64,000 nt of DNA from CAZKHG01 sp964552655 (GTDB taxonomy: Bacteria; Bacteroidota; Bacteroidia; Bacteroidales; Tenuifilaceae). Positions 40,575 to 49,347 of the stretch are shown here, piece after piece; position 1 is the first letter of the stretch; each line of letters begins with the position of its first letter. The position numbers and the translations under genes are program-made. The stretch covers positions 1 through 64,000 of the forward strand of contig CAZKHG010000011.1 of NCBI GenBank assembly GCA_964552655.1, read 5' to 3'. The notes beneath the pieces were generated by a model. That model ran no database searches and was not told the DNA's origin. It worked only from the letters and a program-made list of their open reading frames with translations.

Positions 40575-41498
40575 TTATTTATTAACCTGGAAAGTCTTAT
40601 CGCCATTTTTAATAAAGGCAACTATCTGTCGTGCTGAGGCTAAGCCCGCATTGATATTGGCCTCTGCGGTTTCAGCTCCCATTTTCTTTGGAGTAGCAAA
40701 AATCCGTCCTGCGAATTTTTCCAGCAGTTCAGCATGACTATCAGCCATAACATCAGTTGCATATTTCAGATCGGTTCGTTCGGTAAATGCTTTTTTTAGC
40801 CCTTCCTCGTCAATTACCTCTTTACGGGCAGTATTTATTAAAGTAGCCCCTTTAGGCATTTTGGAGAGTAAATCATAGCCTATTGATTTTTTTGTTTTAT
40901 CGTTTGCCGGGATGTGAAGTGATACGTAATCGCATTTGCTGTAAAGTTCTTCAGCAGTTGTTACCACCTTAATCCCATCTTTTTCCATTGTCTCTTTTGG
41001 AACAAACGGATCAAATGCATAAACCTCCATGCCAAATCCCTTTCCATATTTAGCAACCAGTTTTCCAACATTACCATAAGCATGAATACCAAGTTTTTTA
41101 CCGGCAATCTCAGTTCCTGTCCCTGGTTGAAAAAGGTTGCGGGCCATGTAAATCATCATTCCAATGGCAAGTTCTGCAACTGCATTGGAGTTTTGCCCAG
41201 GGGTATTCATGGCAACAACTCCTTTTGCCGAACATGCAGCAAGATCGAGGTTATCATAACCGGCACCTGCCCTGACAACTATTTTAAGGTTTTTGGCTGC
41301 CTCTACCACATCTTTTGATACCTTGTCACTTCTTACAATAACAGCATCTGCATCAACAACCGCTTTGATAAAATCATTTGGATCTGTATATTTTTCGAGC
41401 AGGGCCAGGGTAAAACCTGCCTCTTCTACTATTTTTTTGATTCCTTCTACAGCTACCTTTGCAAAAGGTTTTTCTGTAGCAACCAACACTTTTGTCAT
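40575..41498 (-). CDS. serA: 3-phosphoglycerate dehydrogenase, Lys-variant short form
   Basis: A 307-residue D-2-hydroxyacid dehydrogenase without ACT or ASB domains, placed with serC, so it should oxidise 3-phosphoglycerate with NAD in the first step of serine synthesis. The substrate loop has VRSDKVSK and RAGAGYDNLDL, the Rossmann turn reads HAYGNVGK (Ala for the first Gly), and the catalytic Arg is in NTARKEVID (R225). The usual catalytic His (TPHxGAxT) is replaced by Lys (ATPKKMGAETAEAN, K271). The Entamoeba enzyme has the same exchange and is reported to group with Bacteroides enzymes, so this is a known active variant. Confidence 0.93.
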   Translation of the reverse strand: MTKVLVATEKPFAKVAVEGIKKIVEEAGFTLALLEKYTDPNDFIKAVVDADAVIVRSDKVSKDVVEAAKNLKIVVRAGAGYDNLDLAACSAKGVVAMNTPGQNSNAVAELAIGMMIYMARNLFQPGTGTEIAGKKLGIHAYGNVGKLVAKYGKGFGMEVYAFDPFVPKETMEKDGIKVVTTAEELYSKCDYVSLHIPANDKTKKSIGYDLLSKMPKGATLINTARKEVIDEEGLKKAFTERTDLKYATDVMADSHAELLEKFAGRIFATPKKMGAETAEANINAGLASARQIVAFIKNGDKTFQVNK

Positions 41499-41555
41499 GG
41501 TTATTTTTTTAAAATTATTTATAAAAGCAGATAATATTTAAAAGGAATTGAATTT

Positions 41556-42638
41556 CTAAGTATTTTGTTTTTCAAATTCCTTCATGCAGTCAACAAGGGC
41601 TTGCACACTCTCAATGGGGCAGGCATTGTAAATAGATGCGCGGAAACCGCCAACTGAGCGATGACCTTTTACGCCTACCATTCCTGCTTTCTTGGCAAAA
41701 TCCATGAAATCAGCTTCTTTGTCTTTATACTGTTCTGCCATTACAAAACATACATTCATGATAGAGCGATCTTCTTTGGCTGCCGTGCCAACAAACATTT
41801 TATTCCTGTCTATTTCATTGTAAAGCATCTCAGCCTTCTGGTTATTGATTTTGTTGATGGCTGCAACTCCACCCAATGATTTTAACCATTTTAAGGTTTC
41901 GTGCATAACAAAAATGGAGATTACAGGTGGTGTGTTATACATAGAGTTGTCTTTGGGTTCGGCACCAATGTGGGTTCTGTAATCCACCATGCTGGGAAGT
42001 TTTCGTTCCATTTTCCCTAAAATATCTTTACGGACAATTACAAAAGTAACCCCTGCCGGACCAACATTCTTTTGTGCCCCACCATATATCAGGGCGTATT
42101 TCTTAATATCCACGGGACGGCTCATGATATCAGAACTCATATCTGCAACAAGGTTTATGGGGCAGTCGATATCTGTTTTAATTTCGGTACCATAAATGGT
42201 GTTATTGGTTGTGATGTGAAAATAATCAGCATCGGTAGGTATTTTGTACCCTTTGGGAATGTAGCTGTAGTTTTTATCGGCTGAAGAGGCTACAACTTCT
42301 ACTTCTCCATAAAACTTAGCTTCTTTTATAGCTTTTTTAGCCCATACACCAGTTTCCAGGTAAGCAGCTTTTTTATTTAAAAGGTTAGCTGCTACAGCAA
42401 AAAATTGAGTTGATGCGCCTCCTCCAAGGAACAGTACTGCATAATCATCGGGTATGTTAAGCAATTCCCTCCACAGCTGTTCGGTTTCAGCCATTACTCT
42501 CTCCCAGCCCGGAGTACGGTGGGAGATTTCTAAAAGGCCAATTCCGGTGTTGTCAAAATCACGTATTGCATTGATTGTTGATTCAATGGCTGGTTGAGGA
42601 AGGATGCAGGGTCCTGCATTAAAATTATGTTTTTTCAT
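41556..42638 (-). CDS. serC: Phosphoserine aminotransferase
   Basis: A PLP-dependent enzyme that converts 3-phosphohydroxypyruvate and glutamate to phosphoserine. The ATG at 42638 gives 360 residues (MKKHNFNAGPCILPQ); the open frame continues upstream but contains the promoter. Hallmarks are LLEISHRTPGWERVMAE, LFLGGGASTQFFAV, ITTNNTIYGTEI, VADMSSDIMSRP and the PLP lysine in GGAQKNVGPAG (K190), then VGVKGHRSVGGFRASIYNAC at the C-terminus. It is the first gene of the serine operon and is followed by serA after 57 bases. serB is not in the window. Confidence 0.97.
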   Translation of the reverse strand: MKKHNFNAGPCILPQPAIESTINAIRDFDNTGIGLLEISHRTPGWERVMAETEQLWRELLNIPDDYAVLFLGGGASTQFFAVAANLLNKKAAYLETGVWAKKAIKEAKFYGEVEVVASSADKNYSYIPKGYKIPTDADYFHITTNNTIYGTEIKTDIDCPINLVADMSSDIMSRPVDIKKYALIYGGAQKNVGPAGVTFVIVRKDILGKMERKLPSMVDYRTHIGAEPKDNSMYNTPPVISIFVMHETLKWLKSLGGVAAINKINNQKAEMLYNEIDRNKMFVGTAAKEDRSIMNVCFVMAEQYKDKEADFMDFAKKAGMVGVKGHRSVGGFRASIYNACPIESVQALVDCMKEFEKQNT

Positions 42639-42664
42639 GTTATTATGTTTTAGTTTGATAAACA

Positions 42665-42672
42665 CAAAGGTA
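42665..42672 (-). promoter_or_regulatory. -7 promoter element of serC operon
   Basis: On the minus strand TACCTTTG matches TAnnTTTG, 26 bases before the serC ATG. No clear -33 box at the right distance. Confidence 0.45.
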
Positions 42673-42841
42673 TTATAGTTCAAAATTATTACTAATTTTT
42701 GATATTTCACAAGAAATTAATAGAATATATCCGACCATTTAATAAATATATAAGCGGTTTCTTACTATAAAAAAAACTTTCCGGTGTAACCAAAGAAATA
42801 TCAGTTCAGTTTAAGTTTGCAAAAGTTTATTTATCAATTTG

Positions 42842-43555
42842 TTAAGTTAATGGAACCAGTTTATTATTAGTGAAAGCAGGAATTATTTTTGTCAAATCAT
42901 GTTCTAAACAGTATTCAATTACATCATCCAACCCGAGTTTCTGCAATCTTTCTTTTTGAGCGGCTTTCCCGGTGTACTTAAGCAGATCGGACTTTGCTAG
43001 CGACCAAAGGTCAATGGCGGCAATGGCGGAATCGCATTTAGTTGAAAATGCTTCCCGGTTTATTAGCATGTTTGTTAATTCCCCGGCAAATACAGAATCT
43101 TCAAGGCTAAACCGGCCTTTCCACCCTGCACAAAGTATTAGAATATCATTTTTAGCTTTTTCAAGATAGTCAGCCAATGCAGAGATGTTCAAATATGAGC
43201 CGATTAGTACCTGATTTGCTTCTTTGCCCAGAGTTATTGCATTTGTACCATTTGTGGTGCTGTAAACTAATGTCTTACCACTTACAATTTCAGGAGAAAA
43301 ATAGAAGGGCGAGTTTCCAAAATCTGCAAAATCGAGTTTTTTCCCATCCCTTTCTGCAACCACCAGAAAGCCTTTGGCTTTATAATTTCTGGCTTCTTCC
43401 AGATCACAAACTGGAATAATTTCTTTTACTCCATTATGCATCATGGTGCAAATAACGGATGATGCCCTGAGTATATCAACAACCACAATTATCTTGTTTT
43501 TAGGATCGAAGTGGCTGAAAAGGCTGGTAGTGAAACAAACTTCAATTTTGTTCAT
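42842..43555 (-). CDS. comB: 2-phosphosulfolactate phosphatase (ComB)
   Basis: A 237-residue member of the ComB family, which hydrolyses 2-phosphosulfolactate to sulfolactate with Mg. Signatures are IIVVVDILRASSVICTMM, the VVAERDGKKLDFADFGNSP loop, LVYSTTNGTNAI and LILCAGWKGRFSLEDSVFAGEL. In methanogens this belongs to coenzyme M synthesis, but no comA, comC or comDE is near and the genome is bacterial. Sulfolactate or sulfonolipid metabolism is one possible setting in Bacteroidota; the true substrate may differ. It is a single-gene unit, divergent from the membrane-anchored gene at 43747. Confidence 0.9.
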   Translation of the reverse strand: MNKIEVCFTTSLFSHFDPKNKIIVVVDILRASSVICTMMHNGVKEIIPVCDLEEARNYKAKGFLVVAERDGKKLDFADFGNSPFYFSPEIVSGKTLVYSTTNGTNAITLGKEANQVLIGSYLNISALADYLEKAKNDILILCAGWKGRFSLEDSVFAGELTNMLINREAFSTKCDSAIAAIDLWSLAKSDLLKYTGKAAQKERLQKLGLDDVIEYCLEHDLTKIIPAFTNNKLVPLT

Positions 43556-43577
43556 TAATCGGGAATTATTAAGGTTT

Positions 43578-43585
43578 CAAAAATA
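43578..43585 (-). promoter_or_regulatory. -7 promoter element for comB
   Basis: On the minus strand TATTTTTG matches TAnnTTTG, 22 bases before the comB ATG. Confidence 0.35.
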
Positions 43586-43746
43586 GTAAAAAGCTTATGA
43601 ATAAAGAAGAGTACTTTGAAGCACTGATCGTAAAAACTTAACTATAATGAATTACTAAGAAAAGGGGTTTCTGAAAAAGGACGATTTAAATTATTGGTTA
43701 AATTGTAAAATGTTCTAATTTTAAAGTACTAAAAAGTATTTTATTT

Positions 43747-44424
43747 ATGGAACTATTGATAATTGGGGCATTGTTAGTGTATATTATCTATCTGCATTTT
43801 CAACTATACAGAAAAAATATTTTTATCAATTCAACGGTCAATAGACTTGCGGAAATTGAGAAAACCTGGAGTAAGGAACACCTGCTAAATCTTTTAAACG
43901 AGTTACAGCATTTTACCTCTTTTGAACATATCAAGGAGAATAAATTGTTGGCCGATAAAACCCTTAACTTTATTTTTGATGGCGAAGAGAAATGTGTAAT
44001 TTTTATTCATTATACAAAAGATGAAAATATTGCAAAACGCATTGTTGGTGAGGGTTTCCAATTTGTCGAATCGTTTTACAAAACAGCTGAAAGGGTAACA
44101 AGGGATAAGTTGGATTTGATTTACAAACACAGTTTACATAAGCATTATGGAAGATATATAATAGTAATCATTATTTCAAAAAAGGTTTATAACTACTATA
44201 CCCAGGAACTTCTAAAAATCAAAGCTAAGAATATTCAGGTTGAACAGATATTAACTGAGAGACAACCTTTTCTAAATGAAAATCTAGATCATATTTTTAC
44301 ATTGCCGAGTCAATTTATAAAAGGGTATGTTAACTACGACAGCGGTGAGATTTTTCAGAATCCCGATTTTAACCCTAACTACAACCCATCCAGGTTCCAG
44401 AAGAATATTGATGTTTTTTTTTAA
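43747..44424 (+). CDS. Membrane-anchored protein of unknown function
   Basis: A 225-residue protein with one N-terminal transmembrane helix (ELLIIGALLVYIIYLHF), a short basic and helical linker, and a cytoplasmic domain from about residue 75. The domain starts CVIFIHYTKDENIAKRIVGEGF, continues ERVTRDKLDLIYKHSLHKHYGRYIIVIIISKKV and ends with a Pro- and Asn-rich tail (FNPNYNPSRFQKN). The His-Tyr strand followed by an AxxIxxxGF helix recalls the first part of ADP-ribosyltransferase-like folds, but the other catalytic residues cannot be placed with confidence. I do not assign a function. It is divergent from comB and convergent with the proline dehydrogenase gene. Confidence 0.6.
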   Translation: MELLIIGALLVYIIYLHFQLYRKNIFINSTVNRLAEIEKTWSKEHLLNLLNELQHFTSFEHIKENKLLADKTLNFIFDGEEKCVIFIHYTKDENIAKRIVGEGFQFVESFYKTAERVTRDKLDLIYKHSLHKHYGRYIIVIIISKKVYNYYTQELLKIKAKNIQVEQILTERQPFLNENLDHIFTLPSQFIKGYVNYDSGEIFQNPDFNPNYNPSRFQKNIDVFF

Positions 44425-44449
44425 GGTTAAATCTGGTTTAAAAATTCAT

Positions 44450-44473
44450 AAAAAAAGGTACCCTTTAGGTACC
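44450..44473 (-). terminator. Terminator after proline dehydrogenase gene
   Basis: On the minus strand GGTACC pairs with GGTACC (self-complementary units, 6-base stem, 5-base loop), followed by seven T. It lies 27 bases beyond the dehydrogenase stop and may work weakly on the plus strand too. Confidence 0.72.
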
Positions 44474-44500
44474 CTAAAATCATTTGATGGTAATATAATA

Positions 44501-45412
44501 CTAACCCCTGAAGAATAAGGCTTTAATAATCAGGCTTGCCATTTTGGGATTTTCTTTTAACCGACGGGTAGAGTAGCCAAACCATTGTTTGCCAAAAGGT
44601 ACATAAACCCTTACGGTGTGGCCTTTGGTTACAATAGATTTGCGGAGTTCAGGTGTAACGCCATAAAGCATCTGGAACTCATACATATTTTTAGGAACAT
44701 TGTATTTTTCAATAAGTTTATATGCTCCGTCAATTAAGGGTTTGTCGTGAGTGGCTATTCCAGGGTAAACACCATTCTTAAACATGAATTCGAGATCTTC
44801 CAGGTAATGCTCGTTAATCTCTTCGTATTTTTTATAAGCGATAGCAGCAGGTTCAACATATATTCCCTTGCATAAGCGGTAGTTTAGAGGTACTTCCTTA
44901 GTATGAATATCCATCAGATTTTCTAAATCTTTCAGGGTGCGTTTCAGGTATGCCTGAACCACCAGCCCAACATTTTTAGGGAATTCTGCTTTCAATCTCC
45001 GGAAAAGTTCAATTTCAAGGTCGGTACAGGGGGAATCCTCCATATCAATTCTGATGAAATTCCCGTAAGATGCAGCCTTTGCTACAACTTCGCGAACATG
45101 GTTATAGCAAACTTCCTTATCGAGAAGTAGGCCAAACATGGTAGGCTTGAGGGAGTAATTGCCATCAATCTTCCCTTTTTCAATGGTATCAATCAATTCA
45201 AGGTATTCAACCTTATTTTTTTCAGCCTCATCGAGATTCTTGATAAATTCACCAAGTATATCAATGGTGACTTTTATCCCTTCTTTGTTAAGCTCCTGTG
45301 ATACTTTTATTGCATCCTCAATGGATTCTCCGGCAATGTATCGTTTGGAAAAAATCCAGATAAATTTTTTTGGGAAATAAGGCAGCATTGCTGCAATCAT
45401 TTTATTGAACAT
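44501..45412 (-). CDS. Proline dehydrogenase (monofunctional)
   Basis: An FAD-dependent enzyme that oxidises proline to pyrroline-5-carboxylate, usually passing electrons to the quinone pool. The 303-residue chain is the short, single-domain type without a P5C dehydrogenase part. Signatures are TIDILGEFIKN, FGLLLDKEVCYN, NFIRIDMEDSPCTDL, VVQAYLKRT, NYRLCKGIYVEP, ATHDKPLI, FQMLYGV and the C-terminal substrate helix YSTRRLKENP. The partner dehydrogenase is not adjacent. It stands alone, with 254 non-coding bases between its start and the DUF1207 gene. Confidence 0.93.
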   Translation of the reverse strand: MFNKMIAAMLPYFPKKFIWIFSKRYIAGESIEDAIKVSQELNKEGIKVTIDILGEFIKNLDEAEKNKVEYLELIDTIEKGKIDGNYSLKPTMFGLLLDKEVCYNHVREVVAKAASYGNFIRIDMEDSPCTDLEIELFRRLKAEFPKNVGLVVQAYLKRTLKDLENLMDIHTKEVPLNYRLCKGIYVEPAAIAYKKYEEINEHYLEDLEFMFKNGVYPGIATHDKPLIDGAYKLIEKYNVPKNMYEFQMLYGVTPELRKSIVTKGHTVRVYVPFGKQWFGYSTRRLKENPKMASLIIKALFFRG

Positions 45413-45666
45413 ATTTTTAGAATTAGTTTATCATTAAATGTTATCAAAATCTTAGATTAAGGTAAATGAAAAGAGTTTAACCTTAATTGGGGGCGAATAT
45501 ACTACGTTTTTGAGGTATAAAAAGATGACATTTGTTAGCAATGGAAAGAAAATATTCTTCTTTTAGTGTTTTCCTTATAGTTTTCTGATTTCAGGCTATT
45601 ATGCTTACCATAAGTTTTTTCAACATTTAAGTTAGTTCATTAGCCCAATTGATTTCCAAAAAAATC

Positions 45667-46524
45667 TCAAAAAACATTAATCCACATTGCCAGGCCAACC
45701 CAGTTCACCCTTCCGTAGTCTAATGTGGAGTATGGTAGTTGTCCGTTATAAAATTCCGCCCAAATTTTAAGAGCCTGATTTGTTTTTTGCTTAATATTTA
45801 TTCCAGTTCCGAATCTGATATCGGGTTTAAAATTATGATCAGCAGAAACCCTGATGTTTATGGATGAAAACAGGTCAATGCTTTTTCTTTCAAGGATATT
45901 GTAATAACCGCCTCCAAAAACTGAAAACCGTTCACGAAAAACATACTTGGTGTAAATTTCTCCAACCCCGGCATACCAGTAGTTCTCATTTAAAAGTCTT
46001 AAGTAGGTAAGATCAGCCTGCTCATAGTTTTCCGATTTATCGTTTGGGACTGTTATATTGTTTCTGATAATATAATCATCGCCAAGGTGCGATGAAAGAT
46101 GGAATAATCTAAACCTCAGAATATTCTTATACTTTTTAAAGCTGAAATCACCACTCAATTTATAGTCATTATTCAATAACCCTGCCAGGTAGTAGCCATT
46201 CTCCACGTTAAATTCGAACTGGGTAAAAGTTGCCGCCCCAAAATTTATTTCCCAGCTAAACCTTTCAGTTGATCTTGATATTATGGGTTTGTAAAAACCC
46301 AAATTAACCAGGGAGTAAAGGCTAAAATCGTAATCTTTATTTTTAATAATGTACGAGCCACCATGAATCTGGCATTCACCGGGATCTAAGAAAATCACAG
46401 GGAATACCCGGGTGTTCGATAAGAAGGTTAGTGATGAATCCCCGCTTTTATTATCTGAGAAAACTGGTTTAACAAAACTATTAAAGGCTAAGAGAATAGG
46501 TAAAAATTTCATCAGGGTTTTCAT
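45667..46524 (-). CDS. DUF1207-type outer membrane beta-barrel protein
   Basis: A 285-residue exported protein: signal peptide (MKFLPILLAFNSFVKPVFS), then the family start TRVFPVIFLDPGECQIHGGS and the later FRLFHLSSHLGDDYI segment, both marks of DUF1207. The rest alternates aromatic and polar strands (WYAGVGEIYTKYV, FSVFGGGYYNIL, PDIRFGTGINIKQ) and ends WVGLAMWINVF with a terminal Phe, as expected for an outer membrane barrel inserted by BamA. Function unknown. It is divergent from the LpxL-type gene across a region with two hairpins. Confidence 0.82.
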   Translation of the reverse strand: MKTLMKFLPILLAFNSFVKPVFSDNKSGDSSLTFLSNTRVFPVIFLDPGECQIHGGSYIIKNKDYDFSLYSLVNLGFYKPIISRSTERFSWEINFGAATFTQFEFNVENGYYLAGLLNNDYKLSGDFSFKKYKNILRFRLFHLSSHLGDDYIIRNNITVPNDKSENYEQADLTYLRLLNENYWYAGVGEIYTKYVFRERFSVFGGGYYNILERKSIDLFSSINIRVSADHNFKPDIRFGTGINIKQKTNQALKIWAEFYNGQLPYSTLDYGRVNWVGLAMWINVF

Positions 46525-46542
46525 AATTTTTCAGGATTTAAA

Positions 46543-46590
46543 ATGGTTAAAAATAACCATCTTTTTTATCAATGCTAAAACATTGATAAA
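46543..46590. repeat. Two adjacent palindromes between DUF1207 and lpxL-like genes
   Basis: ATGGTTA/TAACCAT (46543-46549 and 46554-46560) is followed at once by a perfect 10-base pair TTTATCAATG/CATTGATAAA (46565-46574 and 46581-46590). They lie in the divergent region and in the leader of the DUF1207 transcript; a regulatory role is possible. Confidence 0.5.
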
Positions 46591-46661
46591 TCCAATTCTA
46601 ACTTTCATCAAGAAGATTTCATGTTCATCAGCTTTATCTAAAGATTTAACCTCAATAGTTT

Positions 46662-46669
46662 TATATTTG
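46662..46669 (+). promoter_or_regulatory. -7 promoter element for lpxL-like gene
   Basis: TATATTTG matches TAnnTTTG, 26 bases before the ATG at 46696. Confidence 0.42.
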
Positions 46670-46695
46670 CCACCTTGTTTTGTAACAATTATATT

Positions 46696-47568
46696 ATGAA
46701 TTTTATTGTAGCATTCTTTTTCATTGTTTCTGTAACTCTCATAGGAATTCTTCCATTCCCGCTGATTTATGGTTTAGCAAACCTGGTTCGTTTTTTTATT
46801 TACCGTGTTTTTGGGTATAGAAAATTGGTAATTAGGCAAAACCTGCAGAACTCATTCCCAAATATCACTAAAGAAGAGGTAAATAGACTGACGGGTTTGA
46901 TATACCGGAATCTGACAGATGTTCTCCTGGAAGGGATAAAATCCTTTACCATTGCAAAATCAAGCATCAAAAAGCGGCATCGCATTATCAACCCCGATAT
47001 TCTTGAACCATTATACAAAACCGGAAGGAACATAATATGCGTAACTGCTCATTATGCCAACTGGGAATGGGGAAGTTTGTCGGCAAGTATGAATACGAGC
47101 TACAATGTTGTTGCTTTCTACAAGCCATTATCGAATAAATACATTGACAAATTTGTTCGATGGAGCCGATCGAGATTTGGCACAACACTGGCATCTATTA
47201 AGGAGACAACATTAACCTTTGAGAAGTATCAAAATACACAAACGATTTTTTTGATGGCTTCCGATCAAAGTACAACGAAGAAGATGAGAGACAAGGCGTA
47301 TTGGATCAGGTTCTTAAATCAGGATACCGCATTTCTTCATGGGTTGGAAAATCACGCCCGTAATAGCAATTGCCATGTAGTTTATGTTGATGTGCAAAGG
47401 GTGAAGCGTGGTTATTACACTGTTGAACTGTCCATTCTGGCTGAGAATCCGAATGATTTACCAGTAGGTGGAATCACAGAGCTTTATGCCCGGAAACTGG
47501 AAAAAGTCATTCTGAAAAAGCCAGAAAACTGGCTTTGGTCGCATCGGCGTTGGAAGTTAAAACGATAA
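46696..47568 (+). CDS. LpxL/HtrB-type lipid A acyltransferase
   Basis: An inner-membrane enzyme that adds a secondary acyl chain to the lipid A precursor. The ATG at 46696 gives 290 residues starting with a hydrophobic anchor (NFIVAFFFIVSVTLIGI); an in-frame TTG at 46675 adds seven polar residues and is less likely. The acyltransferase motif HX4E is in TAHYANWEWG (H119, E124), followed by VVAFYKPLSNKYID and the Gln-Ser segment MASDQST, and it ends ENWLWSHRRWK, the standard LpxL ending. Only one such gene is seen. Its last 12 bases overlap the convergent acyl-CoA ligase gene. Confidence 0.93.
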   Translation: MNFIVAFFFIVSVTLIGILPFPLIYGLANLVRFFIYRVFGYRKLVIRQNLQNSFPNITKEEVNRLTGLIYRNLTDVLLEGIKSFTIAKSSIKKRHRIINPDILEPLYKTGRNIICVTAHYANWEWGSLSASMNTSYNVVAFYKPLSNKYIDKFVRWSRSRFGTTLASIKETTLTFEKYQNTQTIFLMASDQSTTKKMRDKAYWIRFLNQDTAFLHGLENHARNSNCHVVYVDVQRVKRGYYTVELSILAENPNDLPVGGITELYARKLEKVILKKPENWLWSHRRWKLKR

Positions 47569-49347
47569 GTATAATTTATCAATCTCCTCGCTATACTTCT
47601 CCATAAGCATTTTCCGTTTAACCTTTAACGTATTTGTTAGTGTTCCGCTTTGAATGCTTAAGGGTTCAGGTAAAAGGATAAATTTAACCACTTTCTCATA
47701 ATCAGTTAGCTCTTGTTGAGCATTGTTTATCCTTTCCTGTATAATGGCTATAATTTCAGGTTTTGAAATTAGCTGTGTGTTATCAGCAAACCCGATATTC
47801 ATGTTTTGAGCTAAAACTTTAAGGGTGTCAAATGCAGGTACCACCAATGCAGACACAAATTTTCTGTTATCGCCAATAATTACGACTTGCTCGATAAGCG
47901 AATCCTGGCAAAGCAATAGTTCAAGCTTTTGGGGTGATACATATTTGCCAACAGAAGTTTTTATCAGGTCTTTAATGCGGTCAACCATCACCAGGTCACC
48001 TTTTTCGGTTAAATAACCTTTATCGCCGCTATGATACCAGCCATCAATGAGCACCTTCCGGGTTTCATCAGGTTTTTTGTAATAACCTTGAAAAATGGTA
48101 TTGCCACTAATCAGGATTTCGCCCTCATCGCTGATTTTCACTGCAACTCCCGGCATAACTGTTCCACAGGTATCGAAATCATACACATCTGATCTAAAGC
48201 ATGAAACTGTGGCTGATGTTTCAGTAGCACCATAACCGTAGTTGATAAAAATACCGGCAGCATGGAAAAACCTGAGCAGTTTAGGGTTAATGGCAGCACC
48301 AGCACAAGGCATAAATTTTATATTACCACCGAAAATTCCCCTGAGTTTTGCCAGTACGAGCTTGTTTGCTATACCACGCTTAATTTTAAGCCAGGTGGGA
48401 ATAGGTTGATTTTTACTAAGATGCTCAGAGAATCGGTGCCCTGTGGCAATTGACCAGTTAAATATTTTTCTTTTGGCGGAAGGCCATTTAACCATCTCTG
48501 CCTGAATCCCCTCGTAGGTTTTCTCAAAAAACCGGGGTACTGTGCACATCAGACTTGGTTTGATAATAGGTAGGTACTTAATAATTTCCCGGGGATTAAC
48601 AATAAATGCATTTATTGCTCCACGGTAGAGCATATAGTAAGTCCAGGTACGTTCGAACACATGACTTAGGGGCAAAAAACTTACTGAAATGTCATTTTCG
48701 GTAACTGATAACCTATCGTCATGTATCTTGAAAACGTACATTAGGGTTTTATGATCAATTATTACCCCTTTGGAATCGCCAGTTGTGCCTGAAGTATAGA
48801 TGATAGTGGCAATATCATCTGGTGAAGCTTCCTTCAAAACCCTTGCCAGATCGTTATCCCGGTTACTTTCAGCCCCTGACTGGCAGAAATCTCGCCAATC
48901 AATTGATTTGTCATGGTTTGATGCTATTTGAGGATCGAAAACTACAATCTTTTTCAACGATTCAGTATTCTCAAGTAACCAAAGCGCTTTCTCATACTGA
49001 TCATTATTCCCAACGAATAGCAGGCCCATGCCGGTTTCGTCGATAATGTATTTCAGCTGTTGTTTCGATGATGTGCTGTAAAATGGAACTACAACGCCCC
49101 TGATGCCAAGTATCCCTAAATCGGAGATTACCCATTCGGGACGGTTGTCACTAAAGATGCCTATTTTGTCACCATCCTTAAAACCATGATGGATCAACGC
49201 CTTCGATACATTCCCAGTTTCATGGAGAAGTTGGTTCCAGGTAATACTCTTAAAATCAGTTTTGTTTATATAGCTATGCCTGAATACTTCACGCTCAGCG
49301 TATTTTACAGCCCTTTCCTGAACCATGCTGATGATATGATCCTTCAT
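47557..49347 (-). CDS. Long-chain fatty-acid CoA ligase (AMP-forming)
   Basis: An adenylate-forming enzyme that activates fatty acids to acyl-CoA at the membrane. The 596 residues show the P-loop-like motif IIYTSGTTGDSKGV, VSFLPLSHVFERT, the YGATETSATVS motif A5, GWYHSGDKGYLTEKGDLVMVDR (A7-A8 hinge) and KTSVGKYVSPQKLE, and a final TNTLKVKRKML with the A10 lysine. This length and the SHVFERT motif fit the FadD15/FAA-like group of long-chain ligases. It is convergent and slightly overlapping with the LpxL-type gene. No beta-oxidation genes are nearby, so it may feed complex lipid synthesis. Confidence 0.94.
   Translation of the reverse strand: MKDHIISMVQERAVKYAEREVFRHSYINKTDFKSITWNQLLHETGNVSKALIHHGFKDGDKIGIFSDNRPEWVISDLGILGIRGVVVPFYSTSSKQQLKYIIDETGMGLLFVGNNDQYEKALWLLENTESLKKIVVFDPQIASNHDKSIDWRDFCQSGAESNRDNDLARVLKEASPDDIATIIYTSGTTGDSKGVIIDHKTLMYVFKIHDDRLSVTENDISVSFLPLSHVFERTWTYYMLYRGAINAFIVNPREIIKYLPIIKPSLMCTVPRFFEKTYEGIQAEMVKWPSAKRKIFNWSIATGHRFSEHLSKNQPIPTWLKIKRGIANKLVLAKLRGIFGGNIKFMPCAGAAINPKLLRFFHAAGIFINYGYGATETSATVSCFRSDVYDFDTCGTVMPGVAVKISDEGEILISGNTIFQGYYKKPDETRKVLIDGWYHSGDKGYLTEKGDLVMVDRIKDLIKTSVGKYVSPQKLELLLCQDSLIEQVVIIGDNRKFVSALVVPAFDTLKVLAQNMNIGFADNTQLISKPEIIAIIQERINNAQQELTDYEKVVKFILLPEPLSIQSGTLTNTLKVKRKMLMEKYSEEIDKLYLSF

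Noticed and set aside
46543..46567. Plus-strand terminator-like hairpin
   Set aside because: Stem is AT-rich and no plus-strand gene lies upstream; recorded only as a palindrome.
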